Of a DNA stretch of 64,000 nucleotides, positions 49,647-58,390 are shown piece by piece. Numbering within the stretch: position 1 is the stretch's first letter; every line of letters starts with the position of its first letter. The stretch comes from Ancylobacter amanitiformis (lineage in GTDB: Bacteria; Pseudomonadota; Alphaproteobacteria; Rhizobiales; Xanthobacteraceae): the NCBI RefSeq assembly GCF_030814815.1, contig NZ_JAUSVR010000008.1:1-64000 (forward strand), read 5' to 3'. The translations under genes and the position numbers were made by a program. The notes under the pieces are model-generated. The model made no database searches and was not told the origin of the DNA. It was given only the letters and a program-made list of their open reading frames with translations.

Positions 49647-50519
49647 ATGCTCAGCCTCGCAACTGTCCGGCCGCAATCGACGGCCCGCTTCTCGCTTCAT
49701 CGCCTCGTCATGGCGGTGGCGGCTTTCGTGATCATGGCGCTGTCGAGCTACCAGGCCATGGCCGCCGATCCCAATCTGGTGCTCGACCGCATCCGCAAGA
49801 GCGGCGAACTGCGCGTGCCGGTCATGGTGGGCGAGGAGCCCGGCTATATCCGTGATCGCGCGACCGGCGCCTGGGGCGGGTTCTACATGGAATGGGCCAA
49901 CGACATCGCCACCATTCTCGGCGTGAAGGCGGTTCCGGTGGAAACCACCTGGGGCAACCTCGCCGCCGACTTCCAGGCCAACAAGATCGACATCGCCTTC
50001 GGCCTCAACCCCAATCCCAAGCGCGGGCTCGTGGTCGACTATCTCAGCGTGCCGCTGTTCACGGATGCCTGGGCGATCGTCACCAAGCCGGGCTTCACCA
50101 AGACCACCTGGAAGGAGCTCAACGACCCGTCGGTACGCATTGTCGTGCAGAAGGGCGGCACCATGCAAGTCGTGGCGGAAGCGCTGACCCCGAAGGCCAC
50201 CATCACCCCGGTCGAGGATCGTCCGCTCGGCGTGATGGAACTGCAGTCCGGCCGCGCCGACGTGATGATCGTCGCCGTCTTCGACGCCGTCGAGATCGCC
50301 AAGCAGATCAAGGGCCAGATCACGCTGCCTACCCCGATGCTGCGCAACCCCGCCACGATCGGCGTGCGCCGCGAGGAGGGCAATGAGGGCTACGAGAACT
50401 GGCTGACCAACTGGGTCAACCAGCAGCGCGCCCTCGGCCTTGCCCAGGGCAAGCTGCAGCAGGCCTTCGAGAAGCACGGCATCGACCTGTCCATGCTGCC
50501 GCCCGAATTCAGCTTCTGA
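49647..50519 (+). CDS. Amino-acid-type ABC transporter substrate-binding protein
   Basis: A 290-residue family 3 binding protein. The signal peptide is long (about 1-39, ..SYQAMA/AD). Then ..RIRKSGELRVPVMVGEEPGYIRD.., ..NLAADFQANKIDIAFGLNPNPKR.. and ..RREEGNEGYENWLTNWVNQQR.. follow the HisJ-type pattern. ATG 49647 follows AGGGA by 6 bases. It brings an amino acid to the permease and ATPase encoded after the terminator hairpin; the enzymes downstream suggest a proline- or hydroxyproline-like ligand. Confidence 0.92.
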   Translation: MLSLATVRPQSTARFSLHRLVMAVAAFVIMALSSYQAMAADPNLVLDRIRKSGELRVPVMVGEEPGYIRDRATGAWGGFYMEWANDIATILGVKAVPVETTWGNLAADFQANKIDIAFGLNPNPKRGLVVDYLSVPLFTDAWAIVTKPGFTKTTWKELNDPSVRIVVQKGGTMQVVAEALTPKATITPVEDRPLGVMELQSGRADVMIVAVFDAVEIAKQIKGQITLPTPMLRNPATIGVRREEGNEGYENWLTNWVNQQRALGLAQGKLQQAFEKHGIDLSMLPPEFSF

Positions 50520-50527
50520 CGCCGACG

Positions 50528-50566
50528 GCCGGGCGCGGCCCCTGACGACGCCGCGCCCGGCTTTTT
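50528..50566 (+). terminator. Intrinsic terminator inside the importer operon
   Basis: GCCGGGCGCGG (50528-50538) and CCGCGCCCGGC (50551-50561) form a perfect 11-bp stem with a 12-base loop, followed by TTTTT (50562-50566). It lies between the binding-protein and permease genes, so partial termination would give more binding protein than membrane components. Confidence 0.88.
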
Positions 50567-50596
50567 CTCCCGTCCGATCCAGAAGGTCCCATCACC

Positions 50597-51244
50597 GTGT
50601 TCGACTGGTCAGTTATCACCCAGAATCTCGATCTGCTCGGCTGGGGACTGCTCGTCACCCTGCGCTATACGGTGATTGCCTGCCTGTTGGGGCTCGTCAT
50701 CGGTCTGGTGATCGCGCTGGCCCAGCTCTCGCCGCTGCGCGTCACGCGGATGGCCGGGATGCTGTTCGTCGAGTTCTTCCGCAACGTGCCGCTCTTGGTC
50801 TGGCTGCTGTGGAGCTACTACGCCCTGCCGATCTTCGCCGGGATCCGGATCAGCCGCGAGGCGGCCGGCATCCTCGCGCTCAGCCTCTATGGCGCGGCCT
50901 ATTATGCCGAGATCCTGCGGGCGGGCATTCAGGCGCTCGACCACGGGCAGGGGGATGCGGCCAAGGCGCTGGGCATGTCGCCGCTGCAGGCCATGTATCG
51001 CATCATCCTGCCGCAGGCCTTCCGCCAGATGATCCCGCCGCTGGCCGGGCAGACCATCATCCAGATGAAGAACACGACGCTCCTGTCGGTCATCACCATT
51101 CCGGATCTGCTTTATCAGGCGAGCTACATCTCGTCCTTCACGTACCGGCCGATGGAAGTCTACACGGCGGTCGGCATCATCTTCCTGATCATCCTGGTGC
51201 CGTCGAACTATCTCGCCCGCCGGCTCGAACTGCGCAACCACTGA
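50597..51244 (+). CDS. Amino-acid-type ABC transporter permease
   Basis: A 215-residue HisM/GlnP-type permease with five helices. ..EFFRNVPLLVWLLWSYYALP.. and the coupling loop ..GDAAKALGMSPLQAMYRIILPQAFRQMIPP.. in part are conserved. The GTG at 50597 starts MFDWSVITQN, the usual N-terminus of this family. It is the only permease in the operon and probably acts as a homodimer. It lies just after the terminator hairpin. Confidence 0.92.
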   Translation: MFDWSVITQNLDLLGWGLLVTLRYTVIACLLGLVIGLVIALAQLSPLRVTRMAGMLFVEFFRNVPLLVWLLWSYYALPIFAGIRISREAAGILALSLYGAAYYAEILRAGIQALDHGQGDAAKALGMSPLQAMYRIILPQAFRQMIPPLAGQTIIQMKNTTLLSVITIPDLLYQASYISSFTYRPMEVYTAVGIIFLIILVPSNYLARRLELRNH

Positions 51245-51259
51245 GAAGGGCCCCGCGAC

Positions 51260-52081
51260 ATGATCCCCGTTCAGTCCACCGCAGACCCGCTCGTCGAACT
51301 CCGCGATATCCGCAAGTGCTTCGGCTCGCATGAGGTGCTCAAGGGCATCGACCTTGACGTGCGCCCGGGCGAGGTGGTGGCGCTGCTCGGCTCCTCCGGC
51401 TCGGGCAAGACCACGCTGCTGCGCTGCGTCAACCTGCTCGACCAGCCGACCTCGGGCCGCATCGCCATTGCCGGGGAGCCGATCTTCGACCGCACGCCGG
51501 ACGGGCGCGACAATGCCCGTCTCAAGGGTCGCGACATCTGGGCGATGCGCAGCCGCGTGGGCATGGTGTTCCAGCAGTTCAACCTGTTTCCGCACATGAA
51601 CGTGCTCGCCAATGTGATGGAGGGGCCGCGCACGGTGCTGGGCGAGGACGAGCGCACCAACCGGGAGCGGGCGATGGACCTGCTGGCGAAGGTCGGCATG
51701 GCCGATTTCGCCGACCGCATGCCGACCCGGCTCTCGGGCGGGCAGAAACAGCGCGTCTCGATCGCCCGCGCGCTCAACATGCGCCCCGCCATGATGCTGT
51801 TCGACGAGCCGACCTCGGCGCTCGATCCCGAGCTGGTCGGCGAGGTGCTGAACACCATGATCACGCTCGCCCGCGAGGGCATGACCATGCTGGTGGTGAC
51901 GCACGAACTGGGTTTCGCGCTCGAAGTCGCCACGCGGGTCGTGTTCCTCGACCAGGGCGCCATCGCCGCGCAGGGCACGCCGCAGCAAGTGCTGCTTCAT
52001 CCGGAAAACGAGCGGGTGCGCACCTTCGTGAACCGCTTCCACGCCACGGCCGAACTCATGCGGCCGCTGCTGTCAACCTGA
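51260..52081 (+). CDS. Amino-acid-type ABC transporter ATP-binding protein
   Basis: A 273-residue GlnQ/HisP-type ATPase. Walker [11 protein letters not shown]-loop [14 protein letters not shown], signature LSGGQKQR, Walker [14 protein letters not shown], switch His in [10 protein letters not shown]. It completes the importer. It follows the permease by 15 bases, and a perfect 7-bp hairpin follows its stop. Confidence 0.94.
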   Translation: MIPVQSTADPLVELRDIRKCFGSHEVLKGIDLDVRPGEVVALLGSSGSGKTTLLRCVNLLDQPTSGRIAIAGEPIFDRTPDGRDNARLKGRDIWAMRSRVGMVFQQFNLFPHMNVLANVMEGPRTVLGEDERTNRERAMDLLAKVGMADFADRMPTRLSGGQKQRVSIARALNMRPAMMLFDEPTSALDPELVGEVLNTMITLAREGMTMLVVTHELGFALEVATRVVFLDQGAIAAQGTPQQVLLHPENERVRTFVNRFHATAELMRPLLST

Positions 52082-52087
52082 CGCTAC

Positions 52088-52108
52088 CGGCCGGACGAGA
52101 GCCGGCCG
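52088..52108 (+). terminator. Hairpin after the importer ATPase
   Basis: CGGCCGG (52088-52094) and CCGGCCG (52102-52108) are fully complementary with a 7-base loop, 6 bases after the ATPase stop. No T tract follows, so termination may be weak. Confidence 0.45.
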
Positions 52109-52209
52109 CGATCCACGCAGGACCCGCCTTTCCGCGCGCGCGCCTCTCGCGGCGTCCGCGCCACGGCCCGGTCCATCCGCACTTCACGCTTCAACCGCTG
52201 AGACGAGAC

Positions 52210-53118
52210 ATGACGAAGACCAGTTGGCAGGGCATTCACAGCGTCCTGGTTACCCCCTTCCTGCCCGAGGGCGCGATCGACTTTCCCCGCTTCGAGGCGC
52301 TCGCCGACGCCAATATCGCCAGCGGCGCCGATGGTCTCATCGTGTGCGGCTCGACCGGCGAATTCTACGCCATGAGCGTCGCGGAGCGGGTGAAGCTGTT
52401 CGAGGCCACGGTGAAGGTGGCCGCCGGCCGCGTGCCCGTGCTGGCGGGCGTCTCCGACCTGCAGACGGACGTGGTGCTGCAGCTGATCAAGGCCGCCGAG
52501 GCCACGGGATGCGACGGTATCCTCGCGCTGCCGCCGGTCTATGCCAAGCCGGACCTGCGCGAGGCCGAGCATTTCTACCGCCGCCTCTGCGCCGCCACCG
52601 GCCTGCCGGTGATGCTGTACAACAGCCCGGCGCGCATCGGCGTCAACATCACGCCGGACCTCGTCGCGCGCCTCGCCGAGGTGCCGAACGTCGTCGCCAT
52701 CAAGGATTCCTCGGCCGACATCCAGCAGGTGGCCGAGCTGTGCCAGAAGGTGAAGGGCGAACTGGCGGTCTTCGTCGGCTATGAGACGATGATCCGCTCC
52801 TCGCTGCCGCTCGGCGTCGTCGGCGTCGTCGCCATGGCGCACCAGCTCTCCGGCCGCCTTGTGCGCCGCTATTTCGACGCCTGCGCGAGCGGCGACGGCG
52901 CCACGGCGGATGCTCTGGAGCCGGCTCTGTTCGCCATCTATCGCTGCTTCAAGACCGGCAGCTTCTATGCCGGCATCAAGGCGACGATGAACAGCCTCGG
53001 CCAGCCGGTCGGCCTGCCGCGCGAGCCGCTGCTGCCCTTCACCGATGCGCAGATGGCCAGCGTGGCGAAGATCCTCACGGAGGCCGATGTCGCCGCCGCC
53101 ATCCAGAAGGTTGCGTGA
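52210..53118 (+). CDS. DapA-family lyase/deaminase
   Basis: A 302-residue TIM-barrel enzyme of the dihydrodipicolinate synthase/N-acetylneuraminate lyase family. The Schiff-base Lys165 lies in VVAIKDSS, the catalytic Tyr137 in MLYNSP and the carboxylate-binding GSTGE at 47-51. In hydroxyproline breakdown a member of this family (LhpC) deaminates pyrroline-4-hydroxy-2-carboxylate to 2-oxoglutarate semialdehyde; the proline-racemase-type gene 3 bases later and the aldehyde dehydrogenase next support that role. Other 2-oxo acid aldolase/dehydratase activities cannot be excluded. ATG 52210 follows GAGACGAGAC. Confidence 0.88.
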   Translation: MTKTSWQGIHSVLVTPFLPEGAIDFPRFEALADANIASGADGLIVCGSTGEFYAMSVAERVKLFEATVKVAAGRVPVLAGVSDLQTDVVLQLIKAAEATGCDGILALPPVYAKPDLREAEHFYRRLCAATGLPVMLYNSPARIGVNITPDLVARLAEVPNVVAIKDSSADIQQVAELCQKVKGELAVFVGYETMIRSSLPLGVVGVVAMAHQLSGRLVRRYFDACASGDGATADALEPALFAIYRCFKTGSFYAGIKATMNSLGQPVGLPREPLLPFTDAQMASVAKILTEADVAAAIQKVA

Positions 53119-53121
53119 ACC

Positions 53122-54129
53122 ATGCGTTCCACCCGTATCATCCAGGGCATCGATTCCCACACGGCCGGCTGCCCGCTCCGCCTCATCACCTCCGGCTTCG
53201 GTCCGATCCGCGGCAAGACCATGGTGGAGAAGCGCGCCGACCTGATGAGCCGCGACTGGCTGCGCCAGCTCGTGCTGTTCGAGCCGCGCGGCTCGTTCAA
53301 CATGCCGGCCGCCGTGCTCACCGAGGCCTGCTCGCCGGATGCCGATATCGGCATGCTCATTCTTGAGCCGGATACCTATCCCCCCATGTGCGGCCACTGC
53401 GCCATGGCGGTCGCCACCATCGCGGTGGAAGCCGGCTACATCACCGCGCAGGAAGGCGAGACGCTGGTGCGCCTCGACACGCCGGCCGGCGTGGTGCCGG
53501 CGCGGGTGAAGGTGGAGAACGGCCGCGCCGTCTCCGTGACGCTGGAGATGCCGCTCAGCTTCCTCTACCAGCGCGACGTGATGGTGGAGACGAAAAGCTT
53601 CGGCACCGTGCGCGCCGACATCGCCTTCGGCGGCGATTTCTACCTCATCGTCAAGGGCCCGGACCTCGGCCTCGACCTCACCACCGACAATGCCTGGGCG
53701 CTGGTGAGCGCGGCCGCGGAACTGCGCGCCGGCCTCAAGGACATCCCGGTCCAGCACCCCACGCTGGCGCATGTGAACGAGATCTACCAGATCGAGATCA
53801 TCGGCGAGGGCGATGGCGTGCGCTTCGACGGCAAGAATGTCGTGGTCTGCCCGCCGACCGTGATCGACCGCTCGCCCTGCGGCACCGGCACCGCCTCGCG
53901 CATGGCGATGCTGCACGGCAAGGGCGAGCTGAACGTGGGCGACACGTTCCGCCATGCCGGCATTCTCGACACGGTGTTCACCGGCGAGATCCATGGCGAG
54001 GCCAGTGTCGGCGACCTGCCGGCGATCCGCTGCACCGTCACCGGCTCGGCCTACCTCACCGGCAGCTTCAACTTCTTCCTCGATCCCAACGACCCGTTCC
54101 AGCAGGGCTTCCGCCTCACCGGCGTCTGA
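53122..54129 (+). CDS. Proline racemase family, hydroxyproline epimerase-like (first)
   Basis: A 335-residue enzyme with both catalytic cysteines: Cys90 (PPMCGHCAM) and Cys253 (DRSPCGTGTASR). The N-terminal DSHTAGCPLR and LFEPRGSFNMPAAVL are typical. Two-cysteine members epimerise 4-hydroxyproline or racemise proline; trans-3-hydroxyproline dehydratases have Thr at the second position and are excluded. It would convert trans-4-hydroxy-L-proline to the cis-D isomer for oxidation. It lies between the DapA-family and aldehyde dehydrogenase genes. Confidence 0.9.
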   Translation: MRSTRIIQGIDSHTAGCPLRLITSGFGPIRGKTMVEKRADLMSRDWLRQLVLFEPRGSFNMPAAVLTEACSPDADIGMLILEPDTYPPMCGHCAMAVATIAVEAGYITAQEGETLVRLDTPAGVVPARVKVENGRAVSVTLEMPLSFLYQRDVMVETKSFGTVRADIAFGGDFYLIVKGPDLGLDLTTDNAWALVSAAAELRAGLKDIPVQHPTLAHVNEIYQIEIIGEGDGVRFDGKNVVVCPPTVIDRSPCGTGTASRMAMLHGKGELNVGDTFRHAGILDTVFTGEIHGEASVGDLPAIRCTVTGSAYLTGSFNFFLDPNDPFQQGFRLTGV

Positions 54130-54155
54130 GGATCCGCGTTCAGGAGAGGGCTAAC

Positions 54156-55631
54156 ATGTCCCATGATTTCGACCCGAACGGCGTTGCCGCCATCACCGAT
54201 CACCTGATCGGCGGGCGGCGCGTCGCTGGCGACGGCGCGGCCATCGCGCTGGTGCGGCCCTCCGACGGGGCGCCGATCGGCACCATCCGCGCGGGCGACG
54301 CGGCGCTGGTGGACGAGGCGGTGCGCCTCGCCGCCACCACCCGCACCGCCTCCGGCTGGGCCGGCGCCACGCCGACCGAGCGGGCGCGGGTGTTGAAGGC
54401 GTGGGCCGACCTCATCGACGCGCGGCGCCTCGACCTCGCCCGGCTCGAAGCGGCGACCACGACCCGGCCGATCGCCGACGTCGTGACCCGCGATCTGGTC
54501 CGGGCGGCGGGCGCCGTGCGCTATTTCGCCGAATGGGCCGACAAGATCGAGGGCACGCTCATTGCCGGCGCCAATAGCGGCACGACCTTTCTGAAGCCCG
54601 AGCCCTATGGCGTCATCGCCTCCATCGCGCCGTTCAACTTCCCGGCGATCAACGCCATCTGGAAGTCCGCTCCGGCGCTCGTCACCGGCAACGCCGTGGT
54701 GCTCAAGCCTTCCGAACTCACCCCGTCCTCGGCGGTGATGATCGCGGAACTGGCGATCGAGGCGGGCCTGCCGGCCGGCCTGTTCAACGTGGTGCAGGGC
54801 GCCGGCGAGACCGGTTCAGTGCTGGTGCGCCATCCCTTGATCGGAAAGATCACCTTCACCGGCTCCTCCGCGACAGGTGCGCGGGTGATGGCGGATGCCG
54901 CCATGACCGGCACCAAGCCGCTGACGCTGGAGCTGGGCGGCAAGACGCCCCAGCTGGTGATGGACGACGCGCACGATCTCGACGCGCTCGCGGCCACCAT
55001 TGCCGGCGGCTTCCTCGCCAATGCCGGGCAGGTCTGCACCGCCGGCACCCGCCTCATCGCGCCGCGCCGCATCTTCGACGATTTGACCGAGCGCGTGGTG
55101 GCGCTGGCGCAGGCCCGCGTGCCGGGCCCCACCTGGGACAGCCGCGCCACGCTGCCGCCGATCATCAGTGAAAAGCAGGCGGCGCGGATCGACCGCATGG
55201 TCGAACAGACGGTTGCCGATGGCGCACGCGTGCTGACGGGTGGCTCGCGCTATGCCGGGCTCAACCGCGGCGCCTATTTCGAGCCGACCGTGCTGGCCGG
55301 CGTGCCCGACAGTTCGGTCGGCTTCCGCGAGGAATTCTTCGGCCCGGTCCTGTCCGTCCATGCCTATGACGACGAGGACGAGGCCATCGCCATGGCCAAC
55401 CATCCCAGCTATGCGCTGGCCGCCAGCGTTTATACCACCAGCGCCGCCAAGGCGATGGCGCTGCCCTCCCGTCTCATCGCCGGCACGGTGTGGGTCAACG
55501 GCCATGGCCGCCAGCCCGACTTCGCCACCCCGCAGGGCGGCTTTGCCGGCTCGGGTTTCGGCAAGGAGATGGGCCGCGCCGGGCTTGAGGGCTTCCTGCG
55601 CTTCAAGACCGTCTGGCTCAATCACGGCTGA
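54156..55631 (+). CDS. Aldehyde dehydrogenase (first of the racemase locus)
   Basis: A 491-residue aldehyde dehydrogenase with PFNFPAINAIWK (cofactor/substrate pocket), the general base Glu in LELGGKTPQ and catalytic Cys in NAGQVCTAG. The family ending ..GFAGSGFGKEMGRAGLEGFLRFKTVW.. is present. A likely substrate is 2-oxoglutarate semialdehyde or another amino-acid-derived aldehyde. ATG 54156 follows AGGAGAGGG by about 6 bases. It lies 26 bases after the racemase gene. Confidence 0.92.
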   Translation: MSHDFDPNGVAAITDHLIGGRRVAGDGAAIALVRPSDGAPIGTIRAGDAALVDEAVRLAATTRTASGWAGATPTERARVLKAWADLIDARRLDLARLEAATTTRPIADVVTRDLVRAAGAVRYFAEWADKIEGTLIAGANSGTTFLKPEPYGVIASIAPFNFPAINAIWKSAPALVTGNAVVLKPSELTPSSAVMIAELAIEAGLPAGLFNVVQGAGETGSVLVRHPLIGKITFTGSSATGARVMADAAMTGTKPLTLELGGKTPQLVMDDAHDLDALAATIAGGFLANAGQVCTAGTRLIAPRRIFDDLTERVVALAQARVPGPTWDSRATLPPIISEKQAARIDRMVEQTVADGARVLTGGSRYAGLNRGAYFEPTVLAGVPDSSVGFREEFFGPVLSVHAYDDEDEAIAMANHPSYALAASVYTTSAAKAMALPSRLIAGTVWVNGHGRQPDFATPQGGFAGSGFGKEMGRAGLEGFLRFKTVWLNHG

Positions 55632-55639
55632 CCGAGAAC

Positions 55640-57337
55640 ATGTCCCAGCATTCCTTTGACTATATCGTCGTCGGCGGCGGCGCGGCCGGTGCCGTGCTGG
55701 CCAGCCGGCTTTCCGAGGCGTCCAACCTCAAGGTGGCGCTGGTGGAGGCCGGCAAGGACACGCCGCCCGGCGCCGAGCCGGCCGATACGCTCGATGCCTA
55801 TCCGATCGTCGCCTATTTCAACCGCTTCTATCACTGGCAGAACCTGAAGGTTCACCTCTCCGACCCGCAGCCGGGCGCGGAAGGGCGACGCTACGAGCAG
55901 GCGCGGGTGATGGGCGGAGGAACCTCCATCAACGGTCAGTTCGCCGTCCGCGGCGTGCCGTGGGACTATGATCACTGGCGCGAGGATGGCGCGGAAGGCT
56001 GGGGCTGGGACGATGTCCTGCCCTATTTCCGCAAGCTGGAGACCGATCGCGATTTCGGCGACAGCCAGCTGCACGGCAGCCACGGCCCGCTGCCGGTGCG
56101 CCGCATCGCGGAAAAGGACTGGTCGCCCTTCGCCAGGACGGTCGCGAAGGTGCTGGACAGGCAGGGCGTGCGCAACATCGCCGACCATAATGGCGTGTTC
56201 GACGACGGCTACTTCCCGATGACCATCAACAATGTCGATGGCCAGCGCGTCTCCACCGCCCGCGCCTATCTTACCCGCGAGGTGCGCGCGAGGGCGAACC
56301 TCACCATCTTCGCCGAGACCGAGCTGACCGAACTGCTGTTCGAAGGCCGCCGCGTGGTGGGGCTGGAGGCGGTGGGTCCGCGCGGGCCGATGACCTTGAG
56401 GGCGCGCGAGGTGATCCTCTCCACCGGCGCCCTGCAGACCCCGGCGCAGCTGATGCGCGCGGGCATCGGGCCGGCCGGGCACCTGAAGGAATTCGGCATC
56501 GAGGTGCGGGCCGACCGGCCGGGGGTCGGGCAGAACCTGCAGGACCACCCGATGGTGGCCTTCGCCGCCTATCTACCCAAATCCGCCCGCCTGCCGGCCA
56601 GCCAGCGCCGGCATATCCAGATGGGCTATCGCTACACGTCCGGCCTGCCGGAGACGACGCCGGGCGACATGTTCGTGCTGCCCTCCAACCGCGCCGCCTG
56701 GCATCCGCTCGGCCGGCGGCTCGCCTCCATCATCGTCTGCGTCAACCGGCCCTATTCCACCGGCGAGGTGCGGCTGGCCGGCGCGTCGGCGCAGACGGCG
56801 CCCTTCGTCAATTTCCGCCAGCTGTCGGACGAGCGCGACCTTGCGCGGCTGGAGGACGGCATGCACCGGCTGTGGCGCATGGTGAACGACCCGGCGATGG
56901 ACGGGGTGATCGAGAACATCTTCCCCGCCACCTTCTCCGAGCGCGTGCGCAAACTCGGCGCGGTCAGCCGCGCCAACTGGTTCATGACGCTGATGGCCGC
57001 CGGCATCATGGGCACCGGTCCGCTGTCGCGCAAACTGATGATCGAGAAAATCATCACCCCCGGTCTGAAGGCGAGCGAGATGATGGGCGACCGCGGGCAA
57101 CTGCGCGCGTGGATCCGCGAGAATGCCTGCGGCAGCTGGCACGCCTCCGGCACCTGCCGGATCGGCCGTGTCGACGATCCACGCGCCGTGGTCGACAGCC
57201 GCGCCCGCGTCATCGGCGTCGAGGGGCTGCGCGTGGTCGATGCCTCGATCATGCCCTCGGTCATCAGCGGCAACACCATGCTCACCACCGTGATGGCCGG
57301 CGAGAAGATCGCCGACGCCATCAAGGCCGGGCAGTGA
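55640..57337 (+). CDS. GMC-family FAD oxidoreductase
   Basis: A 565-residue glucose-methanol-choline oxidoreductase. The FAD motif is IVVGGGAAGAVLASRLSE, the signature GGGTSINGQ lies near residue 95, and the C-terminal active site has GSWHASGTCRIG with SGNTMLTT. GMC enzymes oxidise primary or secondary alcohols. It is 8 bases after the first aldehyde dehydrogenase gene and 14 bases before the second racemase-family gene. It may oxidise the alcohol of a hydroxylated substrate; a D-hydroxyproline dehydrogenase of the usual amine-oxidase type is missing in this locus. Confidence 0.9.
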   Translation: MSQHSFDYIVVGGGAAGAVLASRLSEASNLKVALVEAGKDTPPGAEPADTLDAYPIVAYFNRFYHWQNLKVHLSDPQPGAEGRRYEQARVMGGGTSINGQFAVRGVPWDYDHWREDGAEGWGWDDVLPYFRKLETDRDFGDSQLHGSHGPLPVRRIAEKDWSPFARTVAKVLDRQGVRNIADHNGVFDDGYFPMTINNVDGQRVSTARAYLTREVRARANLTIFAETELTELLFEGRRVVGLEAVGPRGPMTLRAREVILSTGALQTPAQLMRAGIGPAGHLKEFGIEVRADRPGVGQNLQDHPMVAFAAYLPKSARLPASQRRHIQMGYRYTSGLPETTPGDMFVLPSNRAAWHPLGRRLASIIVCVNRPYSTGEVRLAGASAQTAPFVNFRQLSDERDLARLEDGMHRLWRMVNDPAMDGVIENIFPATFSERVRKLGAVSRANWFMTLMAAGIMGTGPLSRKLMIEKIITPGLKASEMMGDRGQLRAWIRENACGSWHASGTCRIGRVDDPRAVVDSRARVIGVEGLRVVDASIMPSVISGNTMLTTVMAGEKIADAIKAGQ

Positions 57338-57351
57338 GGGGGAGCGAGGCC

Positions 57352-58347
57352 ATGGCCGAGCGGCGCTGGATCGCCACGATCGACAGCCACACCGCGGGGC
57401 ACCCGACCCGCGTCGTCACCGGCGGTGTGCCGGTGCTGCACGGCGAGAGCGTCGCGGCGCGGCGGGATGATTTCCGCGCCCGTTTCGATCCGCTGCGCAC
57501 CTTCCTCCTGCATGAGCCGCGCGGCCATGCGGCGATGGTCGGCGTGGTCATGACCGAGAGCCGGGTGGCCGATTTCGGCGCCTTCTTCCTCGGCAGCTAC
57601 AAATATCTCGAAATGTGCGGCCACGCGACGATCGGCCTCGCCGTCACGCTCGACCATATGGGACTGATCGGCCCGTCCGGGCAGCGCGAGAGCCGCTTCA
57701 CGCTGGAGGTGCCGGCCGGGATCGTCACCGTGCATGTCACCCGCCGGGGCGGTACCGTGGCCGCCGTGACATTCGAGAACGTGCCGGCGCGCGTGGTCGC
57801 GACCGATGTCACGGTTTCGGCCGGCGGCCTCGCCGTGTCGGCGGATGTCGTCTGGGGCGGCAACTGGTACGGGCTGGTGCCGGCCGAGGCGGCGGGCATC
57901 GTGCTGGAGCCGCGCGGCGTCTCCCATGCGATGGCGATCGGGGCGGCGCTCAAGGCGCGGCTCAACGCGATGATCGCGGCCGGCGAGGTGCCGGGCGCGG
58001 TGGAGCCGATCGACAGCATCCTGTTCCACGCGACGCAGCAGGACGCGGATGGCCTCGTCAGCCGCCAGCTCGTGGTGCTGGAGGCCAACAAGTTCGACCG
58101 CTCGCCCTGCGGCACCGGCTCGTCCGCCCGGCTCGCCCAGCTGGTGGCGCGCGGGGTGATCGCGCCCGGCGAGACCATCCGCACCCGCAACATTCTCGAT
58201 GTCGATTTCACCGCCACGGCGATGGCGATCGAGGGCCGGGGCGATGCCATCCGCCCGCACATCGTGGGCCTCGCCCACATCACCGGCGAGCATCGCTTCG
58301 GGCTCGCCGCCGACGATCCGCTGCCCGACGGCTTCCTCTGCCGCTGA
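57352..58347 (+). CDS. Proline racemase family enzyme (second)
   Basis: A 331-residue enzyme with both cysteines intact: Cys89 (LEMCGHATIG) and Cys254 (DRSPCGTGSSAR). The start is IDSHTAGHPTRVV. It differs clearly from the first racemase-family gene product; in the stretch LLHEPRGHAAM...DFGAFFLGSY it closely matches the last domain of the fusion regulator. The pathway may thus use two stereochemical steps, or one enzyme may act on a different isomer. ATG 57352 follows GGGGGAGCGAG. It is 43 bases before the next aldehyde dehydrogenase gene. Confidence 0.9.
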   Translation: MAERRWIATIDSHTAGHPTRVVTGGVPVLHGESVAARRDDFRARFDPLRTFLLHEPRGHAAMVGVVMTESRVADFGAFFLGSYKYLEMCGHATIGLAVTLDHMGLIGPSGQRESRFTLEVPAGIVTVHVTRRGGTVAAVTFENVPARVVATDVTVSAGGLAVSADVVWGGNWYGLVPAEAAGIVLEPRGVSHAMAIGAALKARLNAMIAAGEVPGAVEPIDSILFHATQQDADGLVSRQLVVLEANKFDRSPCGTGSSARLAQLVARGVIAPGETIRTRNILDVDFTATAMAIEGRGDAIRPHIVGLAHITGEHRFGLAADDPLPDGFLCR

Positions 58348-58390
58348 CGACCATAATCGGCCCTCTCCGAGGGGCCTTCAGGAGATGACG

